Assembly (NCBI GenBank): GCA_015999985.1
Contig: JAECRA010000008.1
Location: 29,070-93,069 of the forward strand
DNA length: 64,000 nt
From: Comamonadaceae bacterium
Lineage (GTDB): Bacteria > Pseudomonadota > Gammaproteobacteria > Burkholderiales > Burkholderiaceae_C
Reading direction: 5' to 3'
Below, one piece after another: positions 62,239 to 64,000 of the stretch. The translations under genes and the position numbers were made by a program. The notes under the pieces were generated by a model. That model had not been told where the DNA came from and made no database searches. It saw only the letters and a program-made list of their open reading frames with translations. Each line of letters starts with the position of its first letter. Positions within the stretch are counted from its first letter, which is position 1.

Positions 62239-64000
62239 ATGTCCACCACTCAGCTTGAGCTGATTCATATACTGCGCGCGATCGATCCTGACGCACCATT
62301 GCCGCAGCGCCATTTATGGCTGATTGGACTGCTCGATTGGGTCCGTGGTGAGTCAGAAGATCCCCAGGCAGCGGTGGCGCGTGTCCGTTCCCTGCTGGAT
62401 GCAGCCGAATTGCGCCCTGACTGGCTCAAACTCTGGCATTTCTGGTGGGCCAAGTTTCTTTCCACCACGGACGCCACCCCGCTTCTGGCGGATCTGGGCT
62501 TTGCTCCACGGGCAGCGTTTCTAAGCGAATTCGTCAACCGCGTGAGGCGCAAGCTACTGCCGGCCACGCCCGAGACGACTGACTTGGGAGAACTGTTTGA
62601 CCTTTTGTTCCCCAGCGAATTCGACGCCCGCTGGCTGCGGGCGCTGGACACGGACACGCTTCGCCGCCTGCGTTCGCTTTTGTTCAAGGCAGACACCCAA
62701 GGCCAGACAACTGCTGCGGACTACGCCCAACGCGTATTGCTTGACGCGCTGACTTACTCGTTGGGTCAGATCAATGCCATAGGCCTGTCGCCAGATATCC
62801 GCACCCGGATGTCACCGGAAGCCCGGCATGCTCGGCCATTCCACGCCTTGCCTACAACTTTTGAGAAGGTACGCGTCGCTGTGCTGGAGTTTGGCAGGGA
62901 AAGCGAGCCGTCGCTGCTGGCCATCAGTCAACTTCGCGAACAGCTCGACGCCTGCCGTGCCGCCGCTTACTCTGTGTACGCGCACTTGCAGGAACACGGC
63001 ATATCCGTGCACATTGAGTTCCAGCTGCGCCAGCTTCGCCAGCGCATTCTCCGCGTGAAAGCCCTGCTGCTCTGCCTGGAAACGGATGCGCCAGCCCTCG
63101 CCACCGCTCAACTGCTTTCTCATCTCGTACGCGTAAACCGTGATACCCGTAGTGTGCGCTCACTTATGCGAACCAGCACGGAATTGCTGGCCGCCAAAGT
63201 GACAGAGCGCAATGCCGAGACCGGTGAACACTACATTACCCGCACGCCTAGAGACTACGCCCGCATGCTGCGCAATGCCGCGGGTGGCGGATTTGTTCTG
63301 GCTTTTACGACCTGGGCCAAGCTGCTGATCGTCTCACTCGGCCTTTCGGCTTTCTGGGGCGGCTTGATGTCCGGGATGAACTACGCAGCGTCGTTTGTCA
63401 TCATCATGTTGCTGCACTGGACCGTAGCCACCAAGCAACCTGCCATGACCGCGCCAGCTTTGGCGGCCAAGCTCAAAAACATGGATGCGCCGGAAGCGGT
63501 AGAAAACTTCGTGACCGAAGTGGTCTACCTGCTGCGCTCACAATTTGCGGCCATCATGGGCAACGTCGGGGTGGTGATACCCATGGCGATGCTCATCACC
63601 TATGGCCTGCACCACATGGGTTGGGATGGCGTACTGGACACGCACCATTCTGAAAAAATCCTGACCGACCACCACATGCTGGGCCCCACCGTGCTGTTCG
63701 CCGCCGCCACAGGTGGACTGCTTTTTGCCTCCAGCGTGATTGCCGGGTGGATAGAGAACTGGTTTGTATTCAACAGGCTAGATTCCATCATTGCCTATCA
63801 CCCTAGAAGTACGCGCGCGCTGGGCGCCGAGCGAGCTGAGCGTTGGGGGCGGTATTGGCGAACCCACGTTTCCAGCTACACCGCCAATATTTCTCTGGGG
63901 CTGATGCTGGGGCTGGTGCCACCAATATTGATCTTCTTCGGTATTGGCTTCGAGGTGCGGCACGTGACGCTGGTCTCGGGCCAAGTGGCAGCGGCGGGAG
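62239..64000 (+). CDS. 'Site-specific recombinase' (COG4389-like) family membrane protein, 3' truncated by window end
   Basis: At least 587 codons are open from the ATG at 62239 to the window edge. The N-terminal 350 residues are soluble and helical (WLIGLLDWVRGESEDPQAAVARVRSLL, LHFWWAKFLSTTDATPLL). Membrane helices follow from about residue 353 (GFVLAFTTWAKLLIVSLGLSAFWGGLMSG, FVIIMLLHWTVATKQP, NVGVVIPMAMLITYGLHHMGW). The family name descends from a gonococcal recombinase annotation, but the many helices and absence of a recombinase catalytic motif make a DNA role doubtful. It follows apaG by 18 bases. Confidence 0.8.
   Translation, partial: MSTTQLELIHILRAIDPDAPLPQRHLWLIGLLDWVRGESEDPQAAVARVRSLLDAAELRPDWLKLWHFWWAKFLSTTDATPLLADLGFAPRAAFLSEFVNRVRRKLLPATPETTDLGELFDLLFPSEFDARWLRALDTDTLRRLRSLLFKADTQGQTTAADYAQRVLLDALTYSLGQINAIGLSPDIRTRMSPEARHARPFHALPTTFEKVRVAVLEFGRESEPSLLAISQLREQLDACRAAAYSVYAHLQEHGISVHIEFQLRQLRQRILRVKALLLCLETDAPALATAQLLSHLVRVNRDTRSVRSLMRTSTELLAAKVTERNAETGEHYITRTPRDYARMLRNAAGGGFVLAFTTWAKLLIVSLGLSAFWGGLMSGMNYAASFVIIMLLHWTVATKQPAMTAPALAAKLKNMDAPEAVENFVTEVVYLLRSQFAAIMGNVGVVIPMAMLITYGLHHMGWDGVLDTHHSEKILTDHHMLGPTVLFAAATGGLLFASSVIAGWIENWFVFNRLDSIIAYHPRSTRALGAERAERWGRYWRTHVSSYTANISLGLMLGLVPPILIFFGIGFEVRHVTLVSGQVAAAG

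Noticed and set aside
62239..64000. A genuine DNA recombinase linked to mobility of the trp-operon island
   Set aside because: Despite the family name, the protein has many membrane helices and no tyrosine or serine recombinase motif, lies 13 kb from the island, and has no attachment sites nearby.

Overview
The window looks like a chromosomal segment of a betaproteobacterium in the Burkholderiales, most likely Comamonadaceae. The evidence is the gene order tRNA-Tyr/Gly/Thr-tuf-rpsJ-rplC, the long basic tail on ribosomal protein S3, Bug-type solute-binding proteins, a regulatory EIIA-HPr-EI phosphotransferase set, a trpE/chorismate mutase/trpG/trpD/trpC/ung block, and REP-like repeats (TTCGACAGGCTCAG type). 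The family assignment is inference from gene content; no search was run.

Region 1 (1-13.2 kb, all + strand) is a catabolic operon. It holds the end of a branched-chain-type ABC importer (LivM and its binding protein), a PECR-like SDR, an enoyl-CoA hydratase, an AtuA-family protein, a TetR regulator, a three-gene biotin-dependent acyl-CoA carboxylase (biotin carboxylase, biotin carrier, carboxyltransferase), an AMP-forming acyl-CoA ligase and a second hydratase. The set resembles the acyclic terpene (Atu) and leucine/isovalerate (Liu) pathways, but the carboxylase alpha subunit is split by one in-frame TGA.

Region 2 (13.2-22.3 kb) is mostly housekeeping: a lipoprotein with internal repeats, the PTS set, a CaiB-type CoA-transferase, a GNAT enzyme, cytochrome b561, cytochrome c', a TlpA-like lipoprotein and a peroxiredoxin.

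Region 3 (22.3-33.1 kb, - strand) runs from a tRNA promoter through tRNA-Tyr, tRNA-Gly, tRNA-Thr, tuf, rpsJ and, after a new promoter, rplC to rpsQ, ending in a strong terminator. Upstream of it lie ung, trpC, trpD and trpG.

Region 4 (33.2-48.8 kb) is a second catabolic block lying between trpG and the chorismate mutase/trpE pair, so the trp operon is split. Eleven - strand genes follow one near-consensus promoter whose -10 lies inside a dyad: two 97%-identical acyl-CoA dehydrogenases bracketing a Bug protein and a second AtuA-like protein, a succinyl-CoA-synthetase-type ligase, two hydratases, two more acyl-CoA dehydrogenases and an Fe-ADH homologue that has lost all four metal ligands. A divergent GntR/UTRA regulator is the probable controller. 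A second, intact Fe-ADH closes the block. The substrate is unknown; a branched or isoprenoid-like acid is the best guess.

Region 5 (48.8-64 kb) contains chorismate mutase and trpE with a candidate Trp leader peptide, a transglutaminase-like protein, an aspartoacylase-like hydrolase, phosphoglycolate phosphatase, a copper ATPase behind a MerR-type promoter followed in frame by a truncated HMA chaperone, a small carboxylate cluster (Bug, RraA-like aldolase, LysR, cupin), a DsrE-like protein, rpe, apaG and the start of a large membrane protein of the 'site-specific recombinase' (COG4389-like) family that runs off the window.
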